A DNA stretch of 7,600 bases. Source: Chitinophagaceae bacterium. Lineage in GTDB: Bacteria; Bacteroidota; Bacteroidia; Chitinophagales; Chitinophagaceae. Position 1 is the first letter of the stretch, and every line of letters begins with the position of its first letter. The position numbers and the translations under genes are program-made. The stretch lies in assembly GCA_947461645.1 (NCBI GenBank), contig CANHMN010000077.1:1-7600 (forward strand), in the 5' to 3' direction. Below, in pieces: positions 6,849-7,600 of the stretch. The notes beneath the pieces are model-generated. The model saw nothing but the letters and a program-made list of their open reading frames with translations, made no database searches and was not told the DNA's origin.

Positions 6849-7600
6849 ATGAAAAGACTTTTCATTATTTTAATGAGCTTGTTTTTCTTAACGGCTTGCG
6901 AAAAAAGCAACGAGCAAATAAATAATGTTTCTGGTACTGTTCCTGTTGAGCCTGATAGCTTGAAAGCCACTGTAATAGGTACCTCTCAAGTAAATTTAAT
7001 TTGGACTGATAATTCAAGCAATGAATTAGGATATAAAGTACAACGAAAATCCGGGACAACGAATTTTGCAGATATTGCAAGTTTAGATTCGAATGTATCT
7101 GTTTTCAATGACACAGGATTGACCTCAAATACAGATTATACTTACCGTGTGTATGCTTTCAATAGTTATGGAAATTCTTCATATTCAAACGAACAGTTAA
7201 TTACAACAGGAGTGCCGGGAACAAATATTTCCTCTGTTACCATTTGTAATCAAACTTGGAGTTCACAGAATTTAAATGTTAGTCATTATAGGAATGGAGA
7301 TGTTATTCCTCAGGTTACGGATGATAATGAATGGTCTGCTTTAACAACAGGAGCTTGGTGTTGGTACAATAATGATAGTGCTGGTTATGGGGCTAGATAT
7401 GGTAAATTGTATAATTTTTATGCAGTGAAAGATTCTAGGGGACTAGCTCCCGAAGGTTGGCATGTAGCCAGTGATTCGGAATGGTCTGTTCTCGATAATT
7501 GTATAGGTGGATCGTTAATATCTGGCGGTGCGTTGAAAGAGGCTGGACTTACTCACTGGAGATCTCCAAATGCAGGTGCAACAAATAGCAGTGGTTTTTC
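6849..7600 (+). CDS. Secreted lipoprotein with Fn3 and FISUMP domains, N-terminal part
   Basis: The first 250 codons are in the window; the gene continues past the right end with no stop yet. Residues 1-16 form a lipoprotein signal peptide (Lys-Arg, then a hydrophobic stretch) ending in lipobox LTAC, with Cys17 as the lipidated residue. The mature protein would sit in the outer membrane, possibly facing outside. A fibronectin type III domain follows at about 34-120 ('VNLIWTDNSSNELGYKVQRK', then 'YTYRVYAFNSYGNSSYSN'). From about 130 the sequence matches the FISUMP domain (Fibrobacter succinogenes major paralogous domain): 'WSSQNLNVSHYRNGDVIP', 'GAWCWYNND', 'YGKLYNFYAV', 'GLAPEGWHVASDSEW' and 'THWRSPNAGATNSSGF'. 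FISUMP proteins are common in Bacteroidota and Fibrobacter; their role is not established, and surface or adhesion roles are guesses. The ATG overlaps a three-codon mini-ORF (6841-6852). A weak -7-like box TTAGTTTG lies at 6825-6832. The upstream neighbour is the tRNA-Val terminator. Confidence 0.9.
   Translation, partial: MKRLFIILMSLFFLTACEKSNEQINNVSGTVPVEPDSLKATVIGTSQVNLIWTDNSSNELGYKVQRKSGTTNFADIASLDSNVSVFNDTGLTSNTDYTYRVYAFNSYGNSSYSNEQLITTGVPGTNISSVTICNQTWSSQNLNVSHYRNGDVIPQVTDDNEWSALTTGAWCWYNNDSAGYGARYGKLYNFYAVKDSRGLAPEGWHVASDSEWSVLDNCIGGSLISGGALKEAGLTHWRSPNAGATNSSGF

Overview
The window looks like a chromosomal core-gene segment from a member of the Bacteroidota, probably near the Chitinophagales/Sphingobacteriales. 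This is an inference. It rests on a near-consensus Bacteroidota promoter (TTTG, then TAnnTTTG) before the tRNA gene, the absence of clear Shine-Dalgarno sequences, a TonB-like gene directly before folC, a FISUMP-domain lipoprotein, and a ClpS with the 'NDDVNTFDW' signature. No mobile element, CRISPR array, rRNA or phage gene is visible, and most of the window is ordinary housekeeping sequence.

Left part, plus strand (1-760): the 3' end of a DinB/YfiT-type thiol-transferase gene is followed after 22 bases by a complete NUDIX hydrolase of the ADP-ribose pyrophosphatase type. The NUDIX stop codon overlaps the folC stop codon, so the two transcription units converge with no spacer.

Central part, minus strand (757-6482), read from high to low coordinates: clpS (N-end-rule adaptor), valS (valyl-tRNA synthetase), a GNAT acetyltransferase, a TonB-like single-span envelope protein, and folC (dihydrofolate/folylpolyglutamate synthase). 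The gaps are 115, 22, 95 and 22 bases. The set may be one operon or two to three overlapping units. The functions are mixed: protein turnover, translation, acetyl transfer, envelope energy coupling and folate.

Right part, plus strand (6565-7600): a tRNA-Val(UAC) gene is transcribed divergently from clpS, with a strong predicted promoter and a perfect 15-bp hairpin terminator. After a 132-base intergenic stretch comes a lipoprotein with a lipobox signal peptide, a fibronectin type III domain and a FISUMP domain. It runs off the window end.

I do not see a convincing undescribed system. The points most worth a second look are the orphan TonB-like gene, the substituted substrate pocket of ClpS, the closeness of tRNA-Val and valS, and the secreted FISUMP protein of unknown role.
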